Of a stretch of DNA of 64,000 nt, positions 44,601 through 55,300 are shown piece by piece. The DNA is taken from NCBI RefSeq assembly GCF_964199755.1, contig NC_133913.1, forward strand, positions 5,930,201-5,994,200. Direction: 5' to 3'. Below the pieces are notes generated by a model. That model was not told the origin of the DNA and ran no database searches. It was given only the letters and a program-made list of their open reading frames with translations. The DNA is from Larus michahellis (Eukaryota > Chordata > Aves > Charadriiformes > Laridae). How positions within the stretch are numbered: position 1 is the first letter of the stretch; each line of letters starts with the position of its first letter. A program made the position numbers and the translations under genes.

Positions 44601-47172
44601 GCAGCCCTTGTCTCCGGGGAGCTCAGCATGTTTGTGCAAGTCAGCTTAAACGTGAGTGATGTTTCTGCTCCAGGAGACCAAAGCAGCAGTTCTGATCTTC
44701 ATTATTTTATTTTCTTTTTTTTTTCCATCTTGTTTACTCCTCCATGGTACGTTTTGCCCAAGACCATCCGGCTGTAGCCTCCCAGCCGGTGGCCTGCATC
44801 TTCCTCCTCACCCTCAGTCCCAACGCACCAACCCCATGGCGACGCCGTGGGCTCTGAAGCCTGTTTTTCCAGGGACAGACCACGGGGCGCGCTCGCTCTG
44901 GGACCAGTCCGGTGCCTTTAGGGCTGGCGAGGCGCAGGAGTATTTGTGCTGGCTCTTTTCCTCTGGGTTTAACGCGGTTTGACGGAAACACCCGCTGGCA
45001 GGCGGCTGCTGTAGGGTTCGCTGAGCTGTGACGGGGGGCGGAGGGGGATGCCCCGGGGTCTGCGGGTACCTGGGAGCTGCAGGCAGGGAGGTGACTGTTT
45101 CTCCTCCTCTCTTTCAGCAGCGGCGTCTGTCGCCGTGGCCGGTGCCCCTGTGCCGAGCGCTGCCCTGCAATGCTTGCAGCAGCTCGCTCCGCTCTCCGGT
45201 CCCACGCCGACAGCTCCCAGCCCCGCTAAGAAGAGGAGGAGGTCTGAGATGAGCGACGACAACGCTTCCCAACCGGCAACTCCCCGTGGCCTCAAAACAC
45301 GGATAAAACGCCAGCGGAGAGGTGGGAAAGAAGCCGAGACTCCCCAGGCGACGCAGAGCCCAGGCAGCCCCTGTCTGAAAGCGGCAGCCCAGACGCCCCT
45401 CGTCTCCCCGGTGCCGTCGTGTTGCACCTCCAAAATCTGCCCGCCGACGGTCACCAAAAGCCGCGTGCCCCTGGCGATGTCGGCCGCCCAGAACTGCTGC
45501 ACCCTGCCTGCTGCGCCCGTCCACGACCTGAACGTGACTTTCGAGATCTGCGACGTTGGTGATTCACCCGGCGCGGCCAAGCCGGTTGCCTTCAGCCTGT
45601 CCGAATTCCCCGTCTGGGACAACATCCAGAGCTTCCTGAACAAGCGGGACGGTCCCGTCGCGCCCAAGTAAGTGCTGCTCTGTATGGGTTACCCGCGTTT
45701 TTGGGGATCCCCTTCCGTGGCCTCGCCGTCCGGGCGGATCGCTGCAGCCCGGCTCAGAGGGGAGGCTGGGCCCGCAGACGGGCAGCCAGCGGGCCGAGCT
45801 CTCGTGTGAATCGCTTGCAAAGATAGATAAAAAGCATTCCAAGGAAACCTAGTTCTCCTTTTCCCTTTGGACACGGAGGAGCATCCTCCAGATGGCTTCT
45901 GGAGCCCGAGCGCTGGTGGGGAAGAAGGTGAGGCATCGCCTCCCCTCCCCGAGGGGTTGGAGCGAGGGTCGGGACTGCGCAGAGTCAGGGGGGTTTTTTG
46001 GGTGGTTTTTTGGGGTTTGGTTTTTTTTTTTTGTTATTGCTGGTGCCTCAGAGAGGCTCTGGCTCTTACAGAGCTGCGTGGATGTGTGTGACCATCCGAA
46101 TCCAGAGCTTGGCACTCCCTCGGTAACGCGGGACACCCTTAGGGTCTCCCTGTCTCCTCCTATAGCTCTAGGAAACGGTCCCTATGGAGGGTAACTGGGG
46201 AAACTGAGGCACGGGGGAATGGCCCTGCCTCGGGGAGCAGCAGTAGTTGGGTGGCTGCCACCACCTGCGCGGATCTCCTGAGGGTTTATCCCTGTCTGAA
46301 TTATTTTCCCCCGCAAAACCAGGCAGGTTTCCTCTGGCTTCTGTTGCCTCCCAGCCCCGTGAGAGCGGGCGCTCGGGATCTGGCCCTGGCACTAACCCTC
46401 TTTTCCTGCAGAGCCTGCGTCCCGCTGCTTCCCGTGAAGAGTTCCTCCATCCCAAAGCCCTCCTCGGTTTCCAAAGTGTCCGCACAGAAGCGGAAGCGAG
46501 CGGAGAGGTGAGACGGCCGCCCGTGCCCCAGGGCGCTCCTGTGCAGCAGCTCCTGCCCCTGCTCCCACTGGAGCTCCAGGCCCCGTCCCTCGCCTGTGGC
46601 ATCTGGGGACAACGGGGGACCTCTGCCCTCAGCCTCGGCCTTCAAAATGGCCTTTTTTTTTTTTTTTTTCCTCTTCCCTAGAACCACTTCCCGCTCCCTG
46701 GGTGAGCTCCGGAGCCGCGTCCCCCCTGTCCCCAGCAGCAGCAAGAGACCTGCGCCGCCCTCCCGCATCCCGGGTGAGTCCTGCCTCGGGCCCCCCAGCG
46801 CCCTGGGGCCGTGCCAGCCCCCTTCCAGTTCAGGGCTGGAGTTGGCGGGGGGGGGGGGGGGGGGAGGAAACACCTGGAATTGGGCATTTGGTGCCCGTGG
46901 AAGATGGTGTTTGGGGTTTGCAGCTTCCTGGCTGAAGGGTGGAATGGGGGAGGGAGGTGGCAGCGCCCCCCATCCCTGCCAGGAGGGGACCTGGGTTTGC
47001 TGCTGCTTCTTACCCAGGAGCTGCCTCATCTCCTTCTCTCCTTTTTCCAGCCTCCGACCATCCTTCGGCCCCCCTCACCCGCAAAGGCAGCAAGAACGCC
47101 ACCAAATCGCTCGCGGCCCCTCGCAGGGCCCCCCCTGCTCCCACCCCCCAACCCATGAAGCTCTTGTGCTGA
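35679..47172 (+). CDS. KIF18B: KIF18B: kinesin-8 family mitotic motor
   Basis: Fifteen coding exons with GT-AG ends join in frame: 35679-36024, 38762-38919, 39376-39480, 39729-39839, 41350-41547, 41771-41947, 42323-42397, 42517-42623, 42947-43067, 43294-43409, 44150-44364, 45118-45667, 46412-46507, 46682-46773, 47051-47172 (2589 nt, 862 aa; human about 850). The motor domain spans about residues 20-365, with P-loop GATGAGKT (120-127), switch I NATSSRSH (229-236) and switch II DLAGSE (265-270). Basic clusters [15 protein letters not shown] and KRKRAER are nuclear-localisation-like. SSIP and SRIP near the C-terminus are SxIP motifs for EB-protein binding. The family shortens astral microtubules in mitosis. 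The ATG at 35679 has A at -3; 35628 (weak context) and 35709 are alternatives. Exons 9 and 10 (42947-43409) are the least conserved and least certain, though phases agree. Confidence 0.93.
36317..36825 (-). mobile_element. CR1 LINE fragment (3' end), minus orientation
   Basis: Read on the minus strand, the sequence ends AAGGTCCCTTCCAACCCAAA then CCATTCTGTGATTC, the classic 3' terminus of avian CR1 non-LTR retrotransposons. Upstream blocks such as GGTTGCCCAGAGGAGC and GTTGTTCAGTCTGGAGAAGA are also typical. It is a 5'-truncated copy of about 0.5 kb in KIF18B intron 1 (between coding exons 1 and 2), with moderate divergence. Confidence 0.9.
36865..37545 (+). mobile_element. CR1 LINE fragment, plus orientation
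   Basis: Read on the plus strand, it contains AAGTTTAACACGGAGGAGTG, AAAGTCCTGCACCAGGG, GGGCTGCATCC, TCCCTGGAGAAGAGAAGG, and ends GGTTGGACTAGATGA with CACTTCCAACCCAGGCAATTC. These are CR1 open-reading-frame end and 3' UTR blocks. It is truncated at the 5' side and more diverged than its neighbour, and lies tail-outward relative to it. It is intronic in KIF18B. Confidence 0.88.
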
Positions 47173-47512
47173 CGGCTCCCCCCCCCCGCCCCCCCCGCCA
47201 CCTCCCTCCCACTGTTCAAACCCGGCTGCCAAACTTCTCCCTTTTCTTCTCGCCTCCTTTTTCCCCCCCGAATCCTTCCTCCACCCCCAAGCCCTTCTTC
47301 TACCCCTAAAGCCCCCCCCCGCCGCCAGCTGCCCCCTCTCCTGGTTACGTTCCCCCATTGCGTGTTACCCCCCCACCCCCGGCCTCGGCGCAGCCCTGCG
47401 TATATTTTTGCGGCAGATGGATTATTGCTGTTCCCTCTCAGCCCCTCTCTAATCCGCGCCGGGGTGTCGAGTGCTAACAGATGGGTGATGCTAAGAAATA
47501 ACACGCGCTTTT

Positions 47513-47518
47513 AATAAA
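47513..47518 (+). terminator. KIF18B: Polyadenylation signal of KIF18B
   Basis: AATAAA lies 341 bp after the KIF18B stop codon, in an AT-richer patch after a C-rich 3' UTR (47173 to about 47540). It is the first canonical signal downstream. Confidence 0.8.
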
Positions 47519-47936
47519 TCTTTTCGTTTCCAACCGAAGGGGCGAGGGGAGACGTGCGCCTCTTCCTCCTCGCCTCCCCCTCGCCCCGGGGAGAGGGGCC
47601 GGGGTTAACGGCTCCCCTCGGAAAGGGCCTGGAAAAGGCCTTTGCCCCTCGGGGCTGGGCTCCGGGGGGGGCTTCCCCTCTTCCCCCCCCACCCCTGACG
47701 TCTCCCAGCAGTGGGGGGAGCCCCAGGGGGTGCCTTCTGCCCCCTTTACTGTGACCCAGGGCACAGGCCGGGGGGGGGGCGGTGGGGGCTGCCTGCCCTC
47801 CTGCTGCTTTGCTTAAAGATGGGGCAGAGCGTTTCCCGGATCTTTCCCGCTGCTAAAAACCTGTCACTGCCCGCCCCCCGTCACCGTGTCCCCCCTCCAG
47901 CTGCCTGCAGGCCCCCAGTCCTGGGGCAGAGAGTGG

Positions 47937-48262
47937 CCAGAGCCAGCGGGGGGGGGTCATACTGGTGGAACTGGGGCAGCACAGAGGGACAGCTTCTTGC
48001 TGCCACATCTTTTAACCCCCCAGAAGCTCCTTGTCCCCAGCCAGCCCTGTCCCTGGGCCGGGCAGCCCCGAGGTCCCCCCCCAGTGCCCTGGGACGGTGT
48101 CACCAGCGAGGACCAAGGGTTTTGCCTGCAGAAACGCCCGCTTTGGGCCACCTTCCTACCCCCTTGGTGACGCTGGGTGTCCCCATCCTGCCACAAAAGT
48201 GACGTCCCTTGGGACAGGCAGTGGGTGACAAGGGACTTCCATCCCCACAGCCTTGCTGCTGG
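47937..48262. repeat. Left arm of a large imperfect inverted repeat
   Basis: This segment reappears as its reverse complement at 48763-49073. Matching landmarks, reverse-complement pairs: ACTGGTGGAA with the CACCAGTATG region, GAAACGCCCGCTTTGGGCC with GGCCCAAACCGGGCGTTTC, and GGTGTCCCCATCCTGCC with GGCAGGATGGGGACACC. By eye the arms are roughly 80-85% identical with a few small gaps. The left arm contains an extra block near 48040-48090. Confidence 0.88.
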
Positions 48263-48762
48263 GGGACGGTGACTGTCCCCTCGCACCCCTGTTTCCCCCC
48301 TTTCGTGCCACGCCAGGGCACATCTGGGCACTGGCACAGCTGGCCGCCGGCGCCAGCTGCCCTTGGGGGTGACAAAGTGTGGCAGGAGCAGGACAGGGAG
48401 GGCAGAAGCGGCTGGGGACGCGCTGCCGTCCCATGGGGACCGGGGTCACCGCCTCCTGGCAGCGGCACATCTCGCCTTTGTCTTCTCAGAGGCTGGAAGC
48501 TTCTAATTAAAACTTCTCAGCCCTCTCCCAGTTCGTTTGTCTCATTAAGCGGCGGGTGGGGGGGAGAGGGGGGGGCAGAGCCCTGCTCCGCGTCCCCGCA
48601 GCCGCCGGGAGTGACAGCTTTTCCCCGCTTTGATCCCGGCTGCGTAGGAGCGGGGAGAAAATCAGTCTCCGGGGAGCGACGCGGGGGCTGACGCAGGACC
48701 CCGCTGCCTCCCCCCCACCCCACCCCGTCCCCTGCCCCGCCAGGGCTGCGCACCCCGGGGGA

Positions 48763-49073
48763 CGGCAGCAAGGGGATGGAGGTCCCTTGTCACCCTGGGC
48801 TGTCACGCAGCGTGTGTCCCCAGGGACGTCACTCTTGCGGCAGGATGGGGACACCCAGCGTCACCAACAGGGTACGAAGGTGGCCCAAACCGGGCGTTTC
48901 TGTGGGCGAAACCCTTCGTCCTCGCTGGTGACACCGGCCCAGGGCAAGCGGGGAGACGTGGGGCTGCCCAGCGTGGGGACAAGGAGCTTCTGGGGAGTAA
49001 CAGACGTTGTCCCTCTGTGCTGCCCCAGTGCCACCAGTCCCACCAGTATGACCCCCCAGTGGCTCTGGGTCCC
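48763..49073. repeat. Right arm of a large imperfect inverted repeat
   Basis: This is the reverse complement of 47937-48262, separated from it by about 500 bp of unique sequence that includes CTTCTAATTAAAAC at 48500-48513. The frame through this arm and the minus-strand frame through the left arm encode similar peptides (for example QDGDTQRHQ in both), simply because the DNA is duplicated. Confidence 0.88.
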
Positions 49074-49832
49074 CACAGATCGCACCCAAGGGGCCATGGC
49101 CATTGCCACGACCCTCTCTGACCGGCCACTGTCGGTGGCCCGGCGATGGTGGCCGTGGTCCAGCGGGGCCTGGCTGTGTGTCCCTGTCAGGGAGCCTTTC
49201 CCGGCCATCGGCTGCCATCTAGCTGCCAGCCCTGTCCCCAGCCCTGTCCCCGCAGCGTCCCCTGCACCCCAGGGACCCCCCCTGTCCCCCAGGTCCATCC
49301 CAGCAGCCTCTCGGGGCACCCACCGCGTGCTGCTCCGCGGGTGCCACCACGCGTCCCTTATGTCCCCGTGTCCCCAAAACACCCCCATCGCCTGCCCGGG
49401 CTGTCCCCAAGGACAGTTTGTGGCCAAGACGCCGTGACTCGGGGGGGACAGTGCCCATGGTGGCCCTGTGCCCGTCACCGCTGTCGCCCTGGATCCATTC
49501 CCCCCCCCCGTGTTTCCCGGCAGCGCGGTGCCCCGGCACAAAGGCCCCCCACGGCTGTGCCGGCTCCGGCCCCGCACAAAGCCCCTTTCACCCGCCCTGG
49601 CACCCGGCCCGTGCCCGCGGAGGGGTCCCGGCCCTCACCCCCCCACCACCACCCCCGCCATGGGCCAACGGGGGGCAAAGACCCCCCAAACTCATTGCAC
49701 GTGTGACCGGCGACAAGGCCACAGCCAGGCAGGATCGGGCCCCAGCCCCGGCCAGGCTGCAGCGGTGACGGGCCGACGCCCCCACAGACCCCCCCCCCGG
49801 GGTGGAAGGGACTTGGGAGGCTTCAGCCACTT
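49074..49832. other. Intergenic, nothing recognised
   Basis: GC-rich unique sequence between the inverted repeat and the TAATTA cluster. Open frames on both strands show no recognisable domain or splice-consistent boundaries. Confidence 0.4.
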
Positions 49833-49883
49833 TTAATTAGCAGCCTGCCTTAATTAGCAACCGGCCTTAATTAGCAGCCTGCC
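49833..49883. repeat. Three perfect-period 17-bp repeats, each with a TAATTA core
   Basis: Units at 49833-49849, 49850-49866 and 49867-49883 read TTAATTAGCAGCCTGCC, TTAATTAGCAACCGGCC, TTAATTAGCAGCCTGCC. Each contains the palindromic homeodomain core TAATTA. The cluster is about 2.5 kb upstream of the GFAP start. Confidence 0.9.
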
Positions 49884-50000
49884 CCGCGCTGCCGGCCGGC
49901 CTGCCAAGCGCCTCGGCCCCTCGCTGGGGCCACCCGGCTGCGGCGGGGGGTGCTGAGCCGCCGGGGCTCGTCCCGGGGAGGGGGGGCACGACACGGGGAG

Positions 50001-50832
50001 CGTGGGTGTGCGTGGGTGTGGTGGGGGTGTGTGTGTGCGCGCGCACACGTGTGCATGTGTGTGTGCGCGTGTGTGTACATGTGCATGTGTGCACGCGTGT
50101 GTGTGTGCATGTGTGTGTGCGCGTGTGTGTACATGTGCATGTGTGCACGCGTGTGTGTGTGCATGTGTGCGCGCGTGTGTGTGCGCGCATGCGTGTGTGT
50201 GCGCGTGTGTGTACACGTGTGTGCGTGTCTGTGCAAGTGTGTGTGTGTGCATGCACACGTGTGTATGCACGTGTGTGTGCGCACACGTGTGTGCATGTGC
50301 ATGTGCATGCACACGTGTGTGCGTGTGTGTACACGTGTGTGTGCATGTGAATGTGCATGTGTGTGCATGCACACCTGTGTGTGCATGTGTGCGCATGTGT
50401 GTGTGCGTGTATGTGCACACACGCGTCTGTGTGCGTGTGTGTGCACGCGTGTGTGCATGTGAGTGTGTGCACACGTATGTGCGTGTGTGTGCGTGTGTGT
50501 GCGTGTGTGTGTGCATGTGAGTGTGTGCACACGTGTGTGCGTGTGTGTGCGTGTGTGTGTGCATGTGAGTGTGTGCACACGTATGTGCGTGCGTGTGCAT
50601 GCGTGTGTGTGCACGTGCGTGTGTGCGCATGTGCGTGTGTGCGCGCGTTTTTGCACACGTGCGTGCGTGTGTGTGTACATGTGTATGTGTGCATGCACAC
50701 ATGTGTGCACACGTGTGTGTGCGTGTGTGTGCATACGCGTGTGTGTGCATGTGTGTGTGCATGTGTGCGCGTGTTTGTGCACACGTGTGTGTGTGTGTCC
50801 ATGCATGTGTGTGTGTGCACGCGTGTGTACAG
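50001..50832. repeat. GT/GC-type alternating purine-pyrimidine array
   Basis: About 830 bp consist almost wholly of alternating R-Y steps (GTGTGTGCGCGTG, ACATGTGCATGTG, GCACACGTG), organised in repeated phrases of roughly 50-70 bp. It is ideal Z-DNA-type sequence. The very long His-Thr and Cys-Val frames on either strand are artefacts. Confidence 0.93.
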
Positions 50833-50929
50833 CGGGTCGGCCACACGTGTGATATCGTGGTGCCCGCGGTGGATACACGGATTTTGGGGGGTGTGAGCCC
50901 GCACACAGGTCCGTACCGGCCGCATGCGT

Positions 50930-51992
50930 GGTCTGCGTGTACAGCCGTGCACGCGTGTGTGGCGGGGGGTGTGTGTGTGGCAGGGTGTGTGCACAGGCAT
51001 GCGGGGGGGGTCTGTGCGCACACATGTGTGTGTGCCTGTGAGGGCACGTGTGTTTGTGTGTACACGTGTGCGCGCACACATATGTTTGCACACGTGTGTT
51101 TGTGTGCACGTGTGTGTTGTGTGTACACGTATGTTTGTGTGCACACACGTTTGTATCCACACGTGTGTTTGTGTGCACGCCTGTGTGTGCAGGTGTGTGT
51201 TGTGTGTGCAGGTGTGTGTTTGTGTGCACGTGTGTTGCGTGTGCACACGGGTGTTTGCGTGCACACGTGTGTTGTGTTTGTGTACCTGCGTGTTTGCGTG
51301 CACAGGTGTTTGTATCCACACGTGGGTGTGTACGCGTGTTGTGTGTGCACACGTGCGGGGGGGTGTGCACATTTGTGTTTGTGCGCATGTGTGTTGTGCG
51401 TGTGCACACGCGTGTTTGCATGTACGTGTGTTGTGTGTGTGCACACGTGTGTCGTGTGTTTGCATGTATATGTGTGTTGTGTGTGTGGTGTGTGCGCACA
51501 CGTGTGGTGTGTGTGCACATGTGTGTTGTGTGTGTGCACACGTGTGTTGTGAGTGCGCACACGCGTGTTTGCATGTACATGTGTGTTGTGTGTGTGCACA
51601 CGTGTGGGGTGTGTGCACATGTGTGTTTGCATGTACATTTGTGGTGTGTGTTGTGTGTGCACACATGTGTGTGCGCACACGCGTGTTTTCATGTACGTGT
51701 GTGTTGTGTGTGGTGTGTGTGCACACGTGTGTTGTGTGTGTTGTGTGTGCACACACGCATGTTTGCATGTACATGTGTGTTGTGTGTGTGCACAGGTGTG
51801 TTGTGTGTGCGCCCGTGTGTTTGCATGTACGTGTGGGGTGTGTGTGTGCACACGTGTGTTGTGTGTGTGTACACGCGTGTTTGCATGTACATGTGTGTTG
51901 TGTGTGTGCGCAGGTGGTGTGTGTGTGCACACGTGTGTTTGCATGTACGTGTGTGTTGTGCGTGTGGTGTGTGCGCACACGTGTGTTTGTGG
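50930..51992. repeat. GT-rich minisatellite (TTGTGTGTGCACACGTGTG family)
   Basis: After about 100 bp of unique sequence, a second array uses a related longer unit of about 40 bp with GTGTGTTGTGTGTG, CACACGTGTGTTTGC and ATGTACATGTG. The TT dinucleotides distinguish it from the first array. It ends about 320 bp upstream of the GFAP TATA element. Confidence 0.9.
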
Positions 51993-52299
51993 CACGGCAG
52001 CCAGCCCCCCCCCACACACACAACCCCCCCCGCCGCTGCCCCGCCGTGTGGTGCCCAGCCCCACGCTGCCCCCCGGTGCTCACACCGCCGTTGCCCCGTG
52101 GCCACCGGTGGCCACCGCTCTGCCTCCCACCCTGGCGCGTCCCCCGGGTGCCCCCCGGCCGCGGCGTTGGGGTGGGGGCGGCGGGGGGCCGTGCCGCGGT
52201 GCCAGGCTGGGTGCCAGGGCGCGTCCGCGCCCGCCGGGCGCCACAAAGGCCGGCTTTTGTGCCTGTTCTTCGGCTCTCTGGCCGGTGGCCACCGCCGGG

Positions 52300-52355
52300 G
52301 GGGCAACCGGGCTCCATAAAAACCCCCGGTCCCGGCACATCCCACCCCCTGCGGC
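52300..52355 (+). promoter_or_regulatory. GFAP: GFAP core promoter with TATA-like CATAAAAA and short 5' UTR
   Basis: CATAAAAA at 52315-52322 lies 41 bp upstream of the GFAP ATG. Mammalian GFAP uses a CATAAA-type TATA box about 25-30 bp upstream of its start and has a 5' UTR of only about 14 nt. The spacing here predicts a start near 52342-52345, in agreement. Confidence 0.75.
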
Positions 52356-55300
52356 ATGGAGAGCCAGCGGCTGTCCTCCTACGGCCGCCGCTTCGGCCCC
52401 GCCGCCCCGCTGTACCGCGCGCTCCCCGCCAGCCCCCCGGCTCGGCCGCGGGCCACCCCCCGTGCCCGCAGCACCCAGCCGAGTCCCCGCGGGGGGGCCC
52501 GCCTGGGCTGGGGCAAGATGGACTTCTCGCTGGCCGCGGCGCTCAACTCGGAGTTCCGGGAGACGCGCACCAACGAGAAGGTGGAGATGATGGAGCTCAA
52601 CGACCGCTTCGCCAGCTACATCGAGAAGGTCCGGCTCCTGGAGCAGCAGAACAAGGTGCTGGTGGTGGAGCTGAACCAGGTGCGGAACCAGGAGCCCTCG
52701 CGTCTGGCCGACGTCTACCAGGAGGAGCTGCGTGACCTGCGGCGCCACGTGGAGCAGTTGGCCACCGCCAAGGCCCGTCTGGAGATCGAGAGGGACAACC
52801 TTGCCGAGGACCTCGGCAGCCTCCAGCAAAAGTAAGGTGCTGCCCTGCGCAGGGTAGTCCTGGGGACCAAGGTGGCCACCAGGAGCAGGATGATGGTGGG
52901 GACCAGGGTGGTGATGGGGACCAAGGTGGCCACCAGGAGCAGGATGATGGTGGGGACCAGGGTGGTGATGGGGACCAAGGTGGCCACCACGAGCAGGATG
53001 GCCCCAGAGAGTAAAGTGGCCACCAGGACAGGACTGAGAGGGACCCCTGGGATGGGTTTCAAGGGGACTACCAGGACCAGGGTGGCCACCGGGACCAGAG
53101 TTGCAGCAGGATAGTGATCGGGGTTTTCCTGGGGACCAGTGTGGTGATGGGAACCACGGTGGTGACAAGGACCAGAGTGACCCCTGGGACCAGGATGGGG
53201 ACCGGGGTGTCCCCAGGGATCAGAGCGGCCACTGAGTCAAAGACCAGGGTGGCCGCTAGGACCAAGGTAGCCCTGGGGACCAGGCACAGGTGGAGACCAG
53301 GGTGGTGACAGGGACAGGGGTGGCAACGGGGACCGGGGTGACCCCTGGGACCGGTGTGGGCGGTGGTGGGGCGGGGGGCGCGGGACGGGCACGTGCGCTG
53401 GCACAGGGCGCTGGGGGAACGGGGCTGCGTCAGCCCGGGGGAGCCCGGCCACGGGGCTGAGAGGAACGGTGCTGAGTAACGGTGCTAACGAGTCACGGTG
53501 GCCAACGCGTCATGGTGGCCAACGCGTCACGGTGGCTCTGCTCGGGCGCAGGCTGCAGGAGGAGGTGACCCTGCGGCTGGAGGCCGAGAGCAGCCTGGCT
53601 GCCTACAGGCAGGTGAGGGCAAGGGCCGGATCCTGCGCCCCCGTCTGCACCCCGGGGGGCTCGGCCCCCAGCTCAGCCTCCCGTGGGGATGGAGCGGGGA
53701 TGGAGCCGGGATGGAGTGGGGATGGGGATGGGAATGGCGGGGACAGGATGGCGATGGGGCTGGGATGGGCAGGGATGGGGCAGGAAGGGGCAGGGATGAG
53801 GAAGGATGGAGCAGGGATGGGGATGGGATGGACAAGGATGGGCAGGGATGAGCAGGAATGGGATAGAGACGGACAGGGATGGGGCAGGGATGAGCAGGGA
53901 TGGGGTAGGGATGGACAGAGGTGGGCAGGGATGGAGTGGGGATGGGCAGGGACGGAGCGGGGCTGGATAGGGATGGGACAGGGGTGGATAGGGATGAGGC
54001 AGGGATGGGGCAGGGAATGGCAGGGATGGGGCAGGGATGAGGCAAGGATGAGCAGGGATGGGGGTGGAATGGAGCAGGGACGGGCAGGGATGGAGTGGGG
54101 ATGGGCAGGGATGGGACTGAGGTGGGCAGGGATGGAGCAAGGATGAGCAGGGATGGGACAGGGATGAGCAGGGATGGGGTTGGGAGATGGGGCAGGGAAG
54201 ATGAAGGATGGAGCAGGGATGAGCAGGGATGGGCAGGGATGAGGCTGGGATGGACAAGGATGTGCAGAGATGGAGCAGGGATGGACCGGGGACGGAGCAG
54301 GGATGGACCAGGGACGGGACAGGGATGGAGTGGGAATGGATGGGGGGGGCAGGGATGGAGCTGGGCCGGGGCCGGGATGGAGTGGGGATGGGGCAGGGAA
54401 TGGCAGGGACGGAGCTGGGATGGGGCTGGGACAGGGCTGGGATGGGGCACGGATGGGATGGGGATGGGGCAGGGATGGGCAGGGATGGAGCAGGGATGGA
54501 GCGGGAAAGGGGTTGGGATGGAGCAGGGATCGGGCAGGGATGGGACAAGGATGGGGTAGGGATGGGCAGGGATGGGGCAGGAAGGGGCAGGGATGAGGAA
54601 GGATGGAGCAGGGATGGGCAGGGATGGGGATGGGATGGACAAGGATGCGCAGGGATGGAGCAGGGATGGACCGGGGACGGGACAGGGATGGAGTGGGGAT
54701 GGACAGGGATGAGCATGGATGGGGCAGGGATGGGATGGGGATGGGGCAGGGATCGGGCGGGGATGGACAAGGATGGGGCAGGAAGGGGCAGGGATGGGGA
54801 AGGATGGGCAGGGATGGAGCAGGGATGGAGCAGGGATGGAGCAGGGAAGGGACAGGGATGGAGTGGGGATGGAGCAGGGATGGGACAGGGATGGACATGG
54901 ACAGATGGGACAGGGATGGGGCAGGGATGGGGAAGGACAGGGCAGGGATGGGCAGGAGCAGGCAGTGAGGGCCTGGGATGTCTCGTGGTGGGCGGAATCG
55001 GGCAGGGATGGGCAGAAGGAGGCAGGGATGGGGCAGGAGCAGCAGCTTGGGAGGGAGCAGACCCTGGGGATGGTCCCTCCCGTCCCCCCTGCGGTGGCAG
55101 GACGTGGACGCCGCCGCCTTGGCTCGCCTGGACCTGGAGCGGCGGGTGGGGACCCTGCAGGACGAGATCGCCTTCCTCCGCAAGGTCCACGAGGAGGTAA
55201 CCCCGTGCCGGGGGGGGGGGGGGGCTCAGGGGGGTCCTGGGGCTCGGGGGGGGCCGGGCTGATCCCCAGTGTCGCCCCAGGAGCTGCGGGAGCTGCAGGA

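Noticed and set aside
47957-49437. Similar peptides encoded on opposite strands, considered as a duplicated gene pair
   Set aside because: The similarity is explained by the inverted DNA repeat; substitutions do not favour third codon positions by eye, and no start, splice or domain signals support coding.
49854-52338. Frames of up to 823 codons reading His-Thr-His-Thr or Cys-Val-Cys-Val
   Set aside because: Direct translation of GT/CA alternating repeats. All frames on both strands are similar, as expected of a dinucleotide array.
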